DNA of 64,000 nt from Stictocephala bisonia (GCA_035578905.1 JAQJVL010000152.1:1449131-1513130); one strand, 5' to 3'; shown: positions 11,256 through 23,566, numbered from the stretch's first letter. The notes: generated by a model from the sequence alone, not told the origin. Program-made: numbers and translations.

Positions 11256-11955
11256 CGACAATATCTTCTCATATGTTTACACATGTACACCTACCTACGA
11301 ACTATGCTCGCAATTGTGGTCTGGCCAGGTCACAGCGGTTTGGTAATGAAGTCGGCTCAAGAGATGACTTTTTTCATGAGTCCTTGTCCTCATTCAGAAG
11401 GAAGGTCATTAAATTAGTTTTTTAGGCTGCATTATTGTTATATTATGTAAACTAATCAATTTTTTTTGCCGCACATTGTTTACATTTGTTTATAGGTCTT
11501 AAGTTTGTATGCTATCTAATCTCAACTTTATTTCATATGTATTCCATTTAATTTGTTTGGTACTATTTTTCATAGTTCATCATGTTCTTTGTAGTTACTG
11601 TTTTTATATTCTATTATTGTTACTTCTTATTTTCTTCTTAAACATATTATAATTTTATAGCTGTTACTCTTATAGCTGCCATTGTGTTGTTATTATTATT
11701 ATTTCTACAGAATTGTCGGTGCTGTCGAATGTTTATTAAATTTACTATAATGAATCACTATTCAGTTTGTTTTAGTTATTATTGTATCTGTATGGATATG
11801 CTTTTATTCACTTAAATTTTTATCTTGCATTATTGTATATTTCAGATTCTTACTTAATATTTCTCTTGCCATCTTTTGCCTTGCATTTCTAAAATATGTA
11901 ACACTTTGTTAATTGTATGTCCGTTGGAAGAATAAATAAATTACCATAAACTAAT
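11256..11955 (+). mobile_element. Probable 3' UTR of the same LINE
   Basis: T-rich, non-coding sequence ends in CCGTTGGAAGAATAAATAAA TTACCATAAA near 11920-11950. The CCGTTGG(A/C)A...AATAAATAAA end recurs at 55575-55608. Confidence 0.5.
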
Positions 11956-12544
11956 GTACTAGTCATGTCCATGAAATTGTGCTGGCACAGAAAAAACTCT
12001 CGGCTTTTGTCAGGTGTGAGGTAAATTGACTTCAAACCACTTTTTCTAGCCCTACAGATAGGCCTTCTAATTGTATTTAACGTACGTATTTATTTCCTAA
12101 TGAGTATAGACAAAATTACTATCATTTTAAATAATGATTTATAGTCCTATGGTTACAATACCAGATTTAATTATATTTCATTCTATCTAAGTGAGGGTTT
12201 AGGGGAAATAACAGGTTTCAGGCGTCATGTTCAATCACTGTCGTATCACGATGCATAAAAATGTTTCTTATTTTTTTAAATCCTGACTTTTCAAAAGTCT
12301 TTATATAATGGTCTCAGAAATTCCTGAACCGATTTGCCCCTAATGTCAACTGCCTAATCCACCAGATATTAATGTGTAGTGACAATTGCGTTAATTTCGG
12401 TTACCCAAAGGATCCTCAACTAGTTGCAACAATTCTCTATTTCAGTTACCCAGTTATGGTCACTCAAATGTGCCGATAAATAATCAACTTACAAGCTGTG
12501 TCTAAGATATATTTCCGAAAATACTTCTGTCCACAGAAAACAGA
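11956..12544. other. No recognised feature
   Basis: No coding or repeat signal was seen. Confidence 0.4.
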
Positions 12545-13441
12545 ATAAACTATGACCCATCCGATTTCGGTAGTTACCACTCAACGAACTCATAAGACCA
12601 ATAGAAAGGACAAGTCCACATATCCAGCATTGCAGTGACTGATGCTGTGGCCGCCATCTTACCAGAACTTAGAAATATAAAAACAGTCCTGGAAGAGTAA
12701 AACATTTTAATGCGCCCGTTTGAAAATAATCTGTGATTTTTTTATACGAATAAAATATAATATATAATAAATATGAAATAAAATTACTAAATTTTGTATG
12801 TGTATTAAAAATTAGATTATGATCATGATGGTGTAGTTTACAATATTCAATTTAATGTTATTGTTTGTTAAATAAATTATAAAAGTTGATTTTTGTATAT
12901 AGATTTTAGATCGTGACATAACAAGTTATTCGGATGCCAAAATTTTTATTTTTTGGTCAGAGAAGTGATATAATCGGGAAAGATGTAGATAAATAGTTAT
13001 ATTTACATAATCAGATATTTTTTAATTCTATCTGGTCCACTTTTTTACAATTATATTACGGAGTTACGCAATTGACTCGACCATGTACACGCAGTGTCTG
13101 GTGGTGCTGCCTGATATAGCCTTCATCAGAGCGAATAGAAATGTTAAGTTATGAAATTACTAATCCATTACTATTACTTGTGCAATTGTATTTTAAATAA
13201 TATTAATTATTTAAAAAAATATTCCATTTATAATATCCATAATCAGTTACCTGTGACAAAAACCAGATATATTAGTAATTTAATATTAGTTAACAATAAA
13301 ATGTTACTAAAGATTATCTTAAAAATTAATAAATAAACTTGAACACAAAACTATCGATTTAAAAGTTTTTTCTTTTTAATTTGTATAGTAGAAGTTTAAT
13401 TAATAATAGTTGTCAAAAACTGTTAAGCTGTGATGCTTATA

Positions 13442-13847
13442 ATTATCTGTGTATAAAATGCTGTGATGTTATCTGGGAAGTATAAGTTTTCTTAAATGTT
13501 GGTACTGTTCTCATAAAAATATAAAATATGATGTATAAATATAAATTCAACTGTTTCTGAATTTCATTAAGAACATTGCACAGGCAATAAATAACGAATT
13601 GTATGTACATAAATAAGTAGAAGTATTTTTTTTATTTGCAATATTTTTTATTCAGACGCCACAGGAGTGTTTTTTTTATGTGGAGCTAGACTGCATGTAT
13701 TCATATATGTATTTTTAATGGATTATTTTATTTTACCTGGCCACACAACTAGATTAAGTGGCCAGTACATTTCCAAACAATTTATTTGTTATACTCTTGT
13801 AACTTAATTGTGGAAATAAATCATTTATTCATTTATTCAATTAGATT
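13442..13847 (+). mobile_element. Retroposon-like insertion inside copy A
   Basis: About 405 bp is present here but absent from the inverted copy B, where TAATCTAATTATAAGCATC is continuous (about 47264-47282). AATTA occurs at both joints, which suggests a short target duplication. The insert ends in GGAAATAAATCATTTATTCA and TTTATTCA, a tail of the LINE or SINE kind. Confidence 0.6.
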
Positions 13848-14113
13848 ATTGAGCTTATACAATTAAACAAGTCTTTTAGCCTAAAGCAGCAAGCCAACTT
13901 ACATTGTAACATATCTAAACAGGGGTTTGAATAGACTATTAATTTTTTAAGTAAAAACCCAAACAATCGGACAAAAAAACTATGGGTTTTAAGATATTTA
14001 ATATTACCTTAAGAAACACAGTAGCATATTAGAACATTTCAATTGTACAAATGATGAGAATTACAACTATTGCAATTAAAAATTGTAAATAATAACTATT
14101 CTAAAGTAATATA

Positions 14114-14465
14114 GGACCGTTTCTGTTAAATTCACTACCAAACCTTTTCCGTTAATTCACTACTACTACTTTTTCCGTTAATTCACTACCAATACTTTTT
14201 TATCGCAATTACGGTTAGGTTAGGTCAGATCATGTTAGGTTAGGTTTTTAACAATCGCTAACAATCCCAAACTGCTAAATCCAATGATTGACTTACCACC
14301 GAATGCGCTCTCCGTGTGTAAGTTCTTGGAGAGCGATAAGATAAGGCCAGCGATATCTGATTCCTAACGGATAAGGACTAGTACAATGGACGTAAAAATG
14401 ATTGGAGAACAGTTTTTAGAGCCATAAAATATTTATCAGGCGGTAATGATTATCGGAAAAGATCC
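14114..14465 (+). mobile_element. hAT-like MITE, 352 bp, with 8-bp TSD
   Basis: The element begins GGACCGTTTCTGTTAAATTC and ends in the inverted GATTATCGGAAAAGATCC. The octamer GTAATATA lies directly at both sides (14106-14113 and 14466-14473). Eight-base duplications are the hallmark of hAT transposons. It lies inside copy A and is absent at that site in copy B. Related copies are at 4171-4397 and 29073-29402. The TTAGG-like strings inside are part of the element. Confidence 0.8.
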
Positions 14466-14636
14466 GTAATATACAATAATTTAAACAATACAGGAAAATA
14501 AGTGACTGCATACGCCTGCAAACAGATATAAGTACTATGGAAAAGTGAACCCGTAAGTAGGCCACAAAAGTACAATCAACATACTGATTATATGTAATGA
14601 ATATTATGGTATGATAATGAATTATACAATAATTAG

Positions 14637-14732
14637 CAGTACAAGTAAACGTCACACAACACAAATTTATTACAATATAAGCACAAGCTTATATTGTAAT
14701 AAATTTGTGTTGTGTGACGTTTACTTGTACTG
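14637..14732. repeat. 96-bp near-perfect palindrome (46-bp arms, 4-nt spacer)
   Basis: The left arm at 14637-14682 (starts CAGTACAAGTAAACGTCACA, ends ACAATATAAGC) is the exact reverse complement of 14687-14732, with ACAA between. The right arm and the following ~30 bp match the 3' part of the Penelope-like element at about 52463-52535. It is absent from copy B, so it is likely a foldback insertion. Confidence 0.9.
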
Positions 14733-15579
14733 TATATGTACCAACACGTATTATGCTAATTAAAAAGCTATTAATAATTAGCAATAAAAAAATAATCAGC
14801 TTGATAATGCAGACTAATATAACTATGTAGACTAAATATTAAAAGCGGTAAAATTTTAAAAAGAAAATTTCTTAAAGTCAATTAACGAGGAAATGGTAAA
14901 GCAGAATGTTAAATAAGTTGTCTTGTAGTAACTCATATGTCTTTTTAAACATTCTCGATACCACAATATCATATAATATGTGAATTAAAAATATTTTATC
15001 TTTACACATTTTAAACACATAATTATAAATAAATAAATATATATATATATATAAACTTTGTTCACAGTTAATCATTTTAACTTAACAAACTGTGGGTTAA
15101 TAGGTTGATAATTAATTTCGCCAGTAGGGGACTCATCTGCTGCCGCCGACATCTTACCAGAACTTTCTGCTTTCGGCTGGCATCAACTCAGGGATCTAGT
15201 GCCCTTCTATTGGTCCTATGTCTCCGTTCTCACCACTACCGAGGACCGATAGAACTACCAGCGGGTATTGGTTATTAACACAATAGTTTTTCATATTAAT
15301 ACTATATAATTTTATTTTGTTACAGGAAAAAAATTAATGTAAGTAAATTGTTGTAAGTTGTTTATTTTGCGTTATTTAAAGTTATTTTAATTAATAGTAA
15401 TATAATAATAATAAAATAATATAATAAACATTAATAATATTTCGTCCTTTTTATTGAGACTAAGTGTTTATATTATCTTGAACACTAGTATTAGTAGTGT
15501 TCAATAAATAATATTGAATTAATTATTATTCATCAATAATAAATACTATTGGAATTTCAATAACACTGCTCGAATAGTG

Positions 15580-15672
15580 GTGAGTGAGATGGTCAATACC
15601 ACTGCAAGTGTAGGAGGGTGGGTGGGTCAGTGAGCTAACTAAAGTGGCAAGTGTATGAATGGGTGAGTAGGG
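15580..15672 (-). repeat. Degenerate units of the GTACAGTGGTATTGACC minisatellite family, inverted
   Basis: Read on the minus strand, the segment has CCCACCCACCCTCCTACACT and TGCAGTGGTATTGACC, which are the same words as in the arrays at 38.7 and 42-44 kb. Confidence 0.45.
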
Positions 15673-17524
15673 TCCGGGGAACTGGTTCGCTTATGCAATT
15701 AAGGGAGTTTGATTGAAAATTATTTTTGAAAATTGTTAAATAAAATTGTTAATATCCATGTAATTAATAAATGTGTTAGGAGAAAAATTCAAAAAAATTT
15801 CTTTATGGAGATATGGCTGCCCAAAGTGACTAATTTGGCCTTTTTTTGTGCATAACTCATGAACAAACCGTCTCATATAATTTATTAACATTTTGAGAAT
15901 GTAGTGGACAAAAGGTACTAATCAACTTAGTATATAGTAAATCTAAAAAAAACTATTTTTTTAAAAGTGTTACAAGTTATTTTTCTATAAATAATATTTG
16001 TTCAAATGTTGAGTTGAAATCTTTGGCTAAAAAAGTAGATTAATAATATATATAAAATTCCTTTATAGAGTGTACTATAAATGTGGGAGTTATGTCCATC
16101 TGTCAAATTTTCGGGTTGGGCAGGCGGGAGCTATGAGGGGGAGAGAGGGGAATACATTGCTTGTTCGTTAGTGAGTCAGGATATTTAATACTCTTAGCGG
16201 CAGTTGCTATAAAATTAAGAACTAAATTCCTTAGAGTGCTAAACTGGGCGCCAGGAAGGACACCCTTTTAAATAGATTTTGTGGCAACACCAAAAATTAT
16301 AGAAATTGTGAAATTTATTTTCTATAAAGTACTATTTACCATGTACACAAGAAACCCAGGAAATATCACTGACCACGGTTCTAGTAATGTGGCCAGAGTT
16401 TAAAAATGTACATTTTCTATAAAACTAAAAATTATATTAGTCCAGTCCAGTAATGTACTAACACTTTAATCTGCCGTTCAATGTAGCGTTATTTTGCAAA
16501 ATAATGATATATTACTATGGTTTGACACGAATTGAAAATTAATAAAAGTAACCAACTATTACCAAAAATACTCTGTTTACAAACTAATTCTATTTTATAA
16601 TGTTTAAAAACATAATAAAAAAACAACAAATGCAACTAAAAATAACAAAAAAATTAATATCATCTTATTCATCATCTCTTTAAAAGTTTTGACATTAAAT
16701 CAAAACACTATTAAGAAAGTAGATATCAGAGTGAGAAAAGAGCCATAGGTTAGTATTCTTACAGAAAAGTTTGAAATTATTGCTCTCTTTTAATTTTTTT
16801 GTAAGTCCATTAAAATATTTTGGCCCACAGTATGAAAGGATTTACTATAAATTACTTGTTTACTTTGGAAGTTTGAAAGCTTCTTTGCTTATTAAGTCTT
16901 ATATTATGAAATAAATGTGTGGTTACTTTGTTTCCACTTCTGAGGTAAAACATTCTTAACACTATAATAGAGAATTACTAATAGAGAGTGACACAATCCA
17001 AACTTTCTCTTTGTCTTTATAATGTAATATGAATAATTCATCAGCCAATTCATTCCTATTAGTGAAATAATTCAATGTGAAGTGTTGTTTTATTATATAG
17101 CCTACATTTATTTTACTTATACTTATTGACATCCTAATCAAAGAGTTTTCACGAGTCTAATATTTCACGAGGGAAGAATTTGTTATCTTTTCAAAAAGAA
17201 GATCCTGTACATAAAAACAAAACATTATTTTTAATAGAACCGTTTAAAATAATTTAAGACGATGAATGGTTTTCATATATCAAGATAAAAAATACTTAGT
17301 ATATCTAACAAATGTTCTTGAAATGCCCAGATATTACGGGAATATGTCTTTATGGGACGCAGGTAGTAACTGTCACAACTCGATTATGTCCTGTCAATCA
17401 ATGTTCAATATGTTATTTATAGTTTGGAACAAATTATTTCCGCAAAAGATGTAATTTTAGTCCTTAAGAAATAAAGTTGGCTATAATTAGAGTAGTTGTA
17501 TGTTTGATTTGGACGTTTAACGTT
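15673..17524. other. AT-rich DNA, no recognised feature
   Basis: The sequence contains several short poly-A/T runs. No protein motif or repeat array was recognised. Confidence 0.5.
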
Positions 17525-19398
17525 ACCGGGGTAGCAATGTATGTCAGGAGTACGTAGGTTACAGGTGAGAATACCATGGCTATAGCAAAGTATTGAACTC
17601 CTTGTGGCCAATAGCAATACATTGCCCGGTAGCAACGTATGTCAGGAGTACGTAGGGTACAGGTGAGAATACCATGGCTCTAGCAAAGTATTGAACACCT
17701 TATGGCCAATAGCAATACATTGCCTGGTAGCAAAGTATATCAGGAGTACATAGGGTACAGGTGAGAATACCATAGCTATAGCAAAGTATTGAACACCTTA
17801 TGGCCAATAGTAATACATTGCCCGGTAGCAACGTATATCAGGAGTACATAGGGTACAGGTGAGAATACCATGGCTCTAGCAAAGTATTGAACTCCTTGTG
17901 GCCAATAGCAATACATTGCCCGGTAGCAACGTATATCAGGAGTACATAGGGTACAGGTGAGAATACCATGGCTATAGCAAAGTATTGAACTCCTTGTGGC
18001 CAATAGCAATACATTGCCCGGTAGCAACGTATATCAGGAGTACATAGGGTACAGGTGAGAATACCATGGCTCTAGCAAAGTATTGAACTCCTTGTGGCCA
18101 ATAGCAATACATTGCCCGGTAGCAACGTATATCAGGAGTACATAGGGTACAGGTGAGAATACCATGGCTCTAGCAAAGTTTTGTACTCCTTGTGGCCAAT
18201 AGCAATACATTGCCCGGTAGCAACGTATATCAGGAGTACATAGGGTACAGGTGAGAATACCATGGCTCTAGCAAAGTATTGAACACCTTATGGCCAATAG
18301 CAATACATTGCCCGGTAGCAACGTATATCAGGAGTACATAGGGTACAGGTGAGAATACCATGGCTCTAGCAAAGTATTGAACACCTTATGGCCAATAGCA
18401 ATACATTGCCCGGTAGCAACGTATATCAGGAGTACATAGGGTACAGGTGAGAATACCATGGCTATAGCAAAGTATTGAACTCCTTGTGGCCAATAGCAAT
18501 ACATTGCCCGGTAGCAACGTATGACAGGAGTACGTAGGGTACAGGTGAGAATACCATGGCTCTAGCAAAGTATTGAACACCTTATGGCCAATAGTAATAC
18601 ATTGCCCGGTAGCAACGTATGTCAGGAGTACGTAGGGTACAGGTGAGAATACCATGGCTCTAGCAAAGTATTGAACACCTTATGGCCAATAGCAATACAT
18701 TACCTGGTAGCAACGTATGTCAGGAGTACGTCAGGTACAGGTGAGAATACCATAGCTCTAGCAAAGTATTGTACACCTTGTGGCCAATAGCAATACATTG
18801 CCCGGTAGCAACGTATGTCAGGAGTACGTAGGGTACAGGTGAGAATACCATGGCTCTAGCAAAGTATTGAACACCTTATGGCCAATAGCAATACATTGCC
18901 TGGTAGCAAAGTATGTCAGGAGTACGTAGGGTACAGGTGAGAATACCATGGCTCTAGCAAAGTATTGAACACCTTATGGCCAATAGTAATACATTGCCCG
19001 GTAGCAACGTATGTCAGGAGTACGTAGGGTACAGGTGAGAATACCATAGCTCTAGCAAAGTATTGAACACCTTATGGCCAATAGCAATACATTGCCTGGT
19101 AGCAACGTATGTCGGGAGTACGTAGGGTACAGGTGAGAATACCATGGCTATAGCAAAGTATTGAACTCCTTGTGGCCAATAGCAGCAATACATTGCCCGG
19201 TAGCAACGTATATCAGGAGTACATAGGGTACAGGTGAGAATACCATGGCTCTAGCAAAGTATTGAACACCTTATGGCCAATAGCAATACATTGTCCGGTA
19301 GCAACGTATGTCAGGAGTACTTAGGGCACAGGTGAGAATACCATGGCTCTAGCAAAGTATTTTATACCTTGAGGCTAGTAGCAAAACATTGCCTGGTT
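17525..19398 (+). repeat. 98-bp satellite array, about 19 copies
   Basis: The GTAGCAACGT landmark recurs every 98 bp from 17531. The unit contains GTACAGGTGAGAATACCATG, CTCTAGCAAAGTATTGAAC and GGCCAATAGCAATACATTGC. One copy near 19180 has a 3-bp AGC insertion. Two unit types occur: one with ATGTCAGGAGTACGTA and one with ATATCAGGAGTACATA. The last copy near 19380 is degenerate. Confidence 0.97.
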
Positions 19399-19996
19399 GC
19401 AAACTAAAGACACTGAACAGCAACAATAAAGCTCAGAAAATATTTTTCAGTTCCCCAGAGAATAAAATATAGATTTAAGGGATAGAACAGTTACCTGAGC
19501 CTAGAAGCGTTCTGACTCAGGTTATTTCCCTTACGTACCCTCACTTCTGAACTTTTGAAGAAAGAAATTCCATTTCTAAGGATCAGTTGACGTTATATGA
19601 TAACAAAGACTACTAACTATCTTGACTAACACTCATTCGCAACTCTACTTGCGTATATCTGACGATTGTTGGGTTTAAAGACAAAAAAAGGTAGATAAAA
19701 CACAGTCGATTAAAAAACTTTGGAAAGAGAGGATAACAATGAAATGAGCTTTAAGCTGGAAAATCAAAATTATTTCAGTTTATTTAAATATAGGACCGAC
19801 TTATAGTTTAAGATTATTCATGGATTATTCATGCCCTTATGGATTTCCAGAAAGGTGTGAAACAATTATTAAATGCCTTTGCAATAAGGAGCCTTAAAAC
19901 TAATAACATATTGATTATATTCAATTTTCAACAGTTGTATACAACCCTGGTTTACCAATGAGTACAGATCTATAAGAGATAAGGAAGTAGTCCGAC
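19399..19996. other. No recognised feature
   Basis: The region is AT-rich and without motifs. Confidence 0.4.
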
Positions 19997-19999
19997 TAA

Positions 20000-20637
20000 G
20001 GCGGGTTACACACATATGCATCTCGCACGGTGCGACTAGCATTTTTGATGCCAGTAGCACTGTGCGAGATGCATATGTGTGTAACCAGCATGCAGGCTGC
20101 ATGGTCGTGGCACGTGCTAGTGGCAAGGTGAGAGAGGTTATACAGTATTGGAGTCTCCTCCAAAGCTAACACAAATTCAATATTTGTTTTTTCGTCATCC
20201 GGAAACGGCATTTTTAATTATTACAACTAGAATCTACAACTAATTTAACTATTACAACTATTACAACTAATATAAACTGGGGTATACACTACTTAATTAT
20301 TACAAATTATTACTAACAAAACTCAAGCTATTCAAAAAGTGACTTTCCGCACTTGTCAACTTAGTACACCGTTGGAACAAGAGCGTCAGGGCTTGGAAAT
20401 GTGTTCTGCGCATGCGCCAACTCAAGATGCACGCTGCATGCAGCGCCAAAACACCGACCGATCGGTTCCGAGTGGCGCTGCACGCTGCATGCGACTAGCA
20501 CCGTGCCAGTAGCACCGTGCCAGTCGCATATGTGTGTAAGCTCCAATTGATTAACACAGGTTGGTCTTCGAGCTGCATGCTAGTAGCAAGAAAAATGCTA
20601 GTCGCACCGTGCGAGATGCATATGTGTGTAACCGGCC
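20000..20637. mobile_element. PIF/Harbinger-like MITE with TAA target duplication
   Basis: The TIRs are about 47 bp: the left begins GGCGGGTTACACACATATGC and runs to CTAGCATTTTT; the right ends GCATATGTGTGTAACCGGCC. TAA flanks both sides (19997-19999 and 20638-20640), as expected for PIF/Harbinger. Extra inverted copies of the GTGCGAGATGCATATGTGTG word lie at 20057-20082 and (shortened) 20520-20538, and a GC-rich hairpin (GCATGCAGCGCC with GGCGCTGCACGC) at about 20436-20490. There is no transposase. Confidence 0.8.
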
Positions 20638-20867
20638 TAAGCTTAGCGCGGTTGCCGATAAGCAGCGCTGATCTCACTGGAAACTTTTATTTATAATCGT
20701 GCTATACGTCCTCTATGTTCTTATACTGTATTTTGGCATTGCAGGAGATGTAATAATGCCTTATAGATCTTGTAAACGTAACTTGATAAAAATATTTATT
20801 TTCATTGTTTCTGTGAAGTAAAATTATTTTAAATGGTTTGTTTTAATACGTACTAACTTCTTTCGTA

Positions 20868-20904
20868 TTTATTTAATAACTATATAATATATAGTTATTA
20901 AATA
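20868..20904. repeat. AT palindrome
   Basis: TATTTAATAACTATA and TATAGTTATTAAATA face each other around a short AT centre. It abuts the direct repeat at 20905. Confidence 0.7.
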
Positions 20905-20960
20905 ATTAGCTGACGGCTAATGTGTCTCGGCTAGTTACCCGATGGATTGAAAATACGATA
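20905..20960 (+). repeat. Direct repeat, left copy (AGCTGACGGCTAATGTGTCT)
   Basis: The same ~55 bp occurs at 22807-22862 (GCTGATGGCTAATGTGTCTC, GGCTAATTACCCGATGGACT). The two copies flank the minus-strand LINE remnant at 21.1-22.2 kb. Confidence 0.7.
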
Positions 20961-21074
20961 TATTATGTAGCATAGCTTTCAAAGCCAGCCACCAATCTAA
21001 AAGGAGGAAGAATGAAAAATTTAAAATTATATTGATAACTGAAATGTAAATAAAATGATTTTACTGTACTGGTG

Positions 21075-22215
21075 TCTTAGAGTTAGTGTTTAGATATGCT
21101 ATCCATAGTTTGAATTTTGACTCCGCAATCACATGACTGATCAATTTGCCATTCCCACTTATATTTCCAGTATTTGTATTTTCCCACAGCCGTGCGAAAG
21201 CGAATCAACATAGTCAATTCCTTACGAGGAAGGTTCATTCCACCGATGACGATAGTAGGGTCTGATACCAGAAACTTGTTTCGACCGTCAACATATCCCA
21301 AGTTAACGCCCAAATTCTTTTTTGCTAAAATTCGTTTGAGATTAACTGGAAAATAGTTGAAGAGGTGGTTTTTTTTAGGTTTAAGTCACCCTGCACGTTG
21401 TAGGATATCTTACAAATTGAGAAATTTCTACGAAGATAGGATCTTTTTGAACTCTCTGGACGGCACCGTACTGGAAGCCCTCAGCGCCCTGTTTAGTTGT
21501 ACGTCAACCTCTCGCACATATGTAATGTTAAGCCACGCGGGAGCTCAATATTCAGCAGTGGTTGAGAACACCAGAGATAAAGCTGAAGTACTCAGGACTT
21601 TTGCATTGGTTTCGCACAATGATCCACCAAGTTGCTGCACAATGTTAGTTCTGTGTCTTACTTTATCTGCTGTTTTCCGTAGGTGACTTTAAAATCAGAT
21701 ACATCGATCTAAATCGACTCCTAAGTACAGTTTCAGCCACAATGCCTATTGTGTTTCAGCCTAACACAATCGAAAAATATTATCAATTTTTTATAAGCTG
21801 TTTTGTTATTCACGTGAAATGGCCCAATTAACAAAGATTACTTCTGTCTTTGTTGGATTGGGCTTTAGCTTCCAGGTTCTAAAATAATTATTTAGTGTGT
21901 AGATTAAGCGTAAAGAGTTCTTTCTGTTTTTGACACGTCCTTATGTTGAGATGAGGGAGCAATACAATCTGCATACATGAATTCTCTGGACTTTATGGTG
22001 GGAATGTCGGCAGTGTATAAATTTAATAAAAGAGGAGCAAGAAAAGGTTATTGTGGCAGTCCATCATTTAGCTACCCAAAAGAACTTTCCCTGTGACACG
22101 ACAAACTATTAACCTATTGCTGAGGGTGTAATTCAGAAATCACAACAGTCGAAGACGCTGAATTAAGTTGTAAAGTTTAAGTAACAGCCGCTTTCTCCAG
22201 ACAGTGTTCTGGGCT
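21075..22215 (-). pseudogene. LINE reverse transcriptase remnant with C-terminal zinc-knuckle tail
   Basis: On the minus strand the frames give NTVWRKRLLLKLYNLIQ (about 22200), NDGLPQG-like and LAPLLFNLYTADIP-like residues (about 22060-21990), EFMYADDIA-like catalytic residues with mutations (about 21975), VKVTYGKQ-like thumb residues (about 21680), and near the end MNLPRKELTMLIRFRTAVGK with WQIDQSCDCGVKIQTMDSI (21083-21313). The last is the typical C-terminus of a LINE group common in Hemiptera and other insects. Many stops and frameshifts are present. Confidence 0.75.
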
Positions 22216-22806
22216 GCTACAAATGCTGCTGAAGAGAGCTTCTGTACTAAAGGACTGCTGCGGACGCAAACAACACCATCTTCCATTTAATAAGTTAAAT
22301 ATATCCTTATAATCCTTTGCAAGTTATTTTTTAGTATGTATAAAAAGCTATTGTTTAGTTTCATTGAGGGAGTGAATTTTCTGTTTGTAATTCATAAATT
22401 TGTTAAAATAATTGAACAAATAGACCTCAATTTCTGTAATTACTTGTCGAAACATGCAGTTAGAAAATTAGTAAGATACGTTTTTATTCGTTGTCCAAAA
22501 GGAAGTAGAGAGGCAGAGTTAGCAGGGCACGAAGGCCGGAACAGTACACGTAGATGCTGGTGATATCTTAAATAATCAAGTACGATTTACATTGAAATGC
22601 ATGAGGTAACAATGTATGCAGGATTCAGTGGCTCTTAAAAAGTTCATGAATATATGCATGACTTGAAGAGCCCGACGACATGCACAGAGAGCTGCTCCGG
22701 CATTTGCTTATTAATAGGTAACATGGTAGTGGTGCGTTACAGACCAGCAGCGCTCACACACGCACAAAAACACTCATGAAGGAAACACCTTGTCTTGTCA
22801 CTGGAA
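22216..22806. other. No recognised gene
   Basis: The open frame at 22336-22563 has no motif that I recognise. It may include more of the LINE 5' side. Confidence 0.35.
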
Positions 22807-22862
22807 TAATTAGCTGATGGCTAATGTGTCTCGGCTAATTACCCGATGGACTGAACATACGA
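22807..22862 (+). repeat. Direct repeat, right copy
   Basis: This is the partner of 20905-20960, about 1.9 kb downstream in the same orientation. Confidence 0.7.
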
Positions 22863-23566
22863 ATGGAAAATGCCATTCTTGGTCACATTACAAAAGTCAG
22901 AGTTACAAATTAGGCGTTGCCACAAGATTGATAGTGAATTCGTCATTTAGAAGTTAATGAGTGGCCGATAAACGCCGTTACCGTTACCGCAACTTTGTAT
23001 TGCAACATGATGCATGCAGTATGCACATTACTACAAATGTTCCCCTTTTGACGGCGACCCAAAACATATTGCGCGTCATCATGGATGGTATCCTGCTTTT
23101 TCATGAGTTGGTACCTTCGTCATTTGAAACCAGTCAAAAAAGTACATCTGAGGTTAAATGTAAGAAAGGACCATGTGAGGTCCTAATTTTCGCCTCAATA
23201 AATAAATATTAAAAAACATCAAAACCCAGCATAGTGGTATCTTCCACCACGCCATAAAATAAGGATAAAACATCGATGACTAAGATAAAAGTTCAACCAA
23301 CACTAACACAAAGAACGAAGACTGAGGTAAAAGTTCATCCAACAATATTAACACAGAGTAACAAAAACTGAAGTAAAAGTTGAACCAACATTAACTCTGA
23401 AGGGTAAGGTATAAGGGCATGCGTTGACACCGCTACTTCTGAGAGGTGTGTTGCAATACAAATCTTACAGAATGAAAAATCTATAGCATGTCCCTTGTCA
23501 TGTCCATTCAACAGTTTTAGTGTAAGCTCTTCACATTTATAATCTTAATCACCGTTTTGAATAAAG
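22863..23566. other. No recognised feature
   Basis: The segment 23270-23400 holds two loose repeats of ACTGAGGTAAAAGTTCATCC / CTGAAGTAAAAGTTGAACC. No coding motif was recognised. Confidence 0.4.

Larger units (their letters stand above)
12545..15260 (+). repeat. Large dispersed repeat, copy A
   Basis: This block matches the reverse complement of 44510-48000 in many places: CCTGGAAGAGTAAAACATTT (12690), TGGTCCACTTTTTTA and the CGCAGTGTCTGGTGG area (13030-13110), AACTATCGATTT (13350), TAAGCTGTGATGCTTATAAT (13424), TTTAGCCTAAAGCAGCAAGC (13875), the 14470-14630 stretch, and the end near CATCAACTCAGGGATCTAGT (15182-15201). Neither copy has an intact ORF. GACCAATAGAA lies near the left end, and its reverse complement TTCTATTGGTC lies near the right end, so a TIR element is possible. 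The superfamily is unknown. Confidence 0.75.

Noticed and set aside
17776..18655. Minus-strand frames in the 98-bp satellite
   Set aside because: They only cycle through the three frames of the repeat unit.
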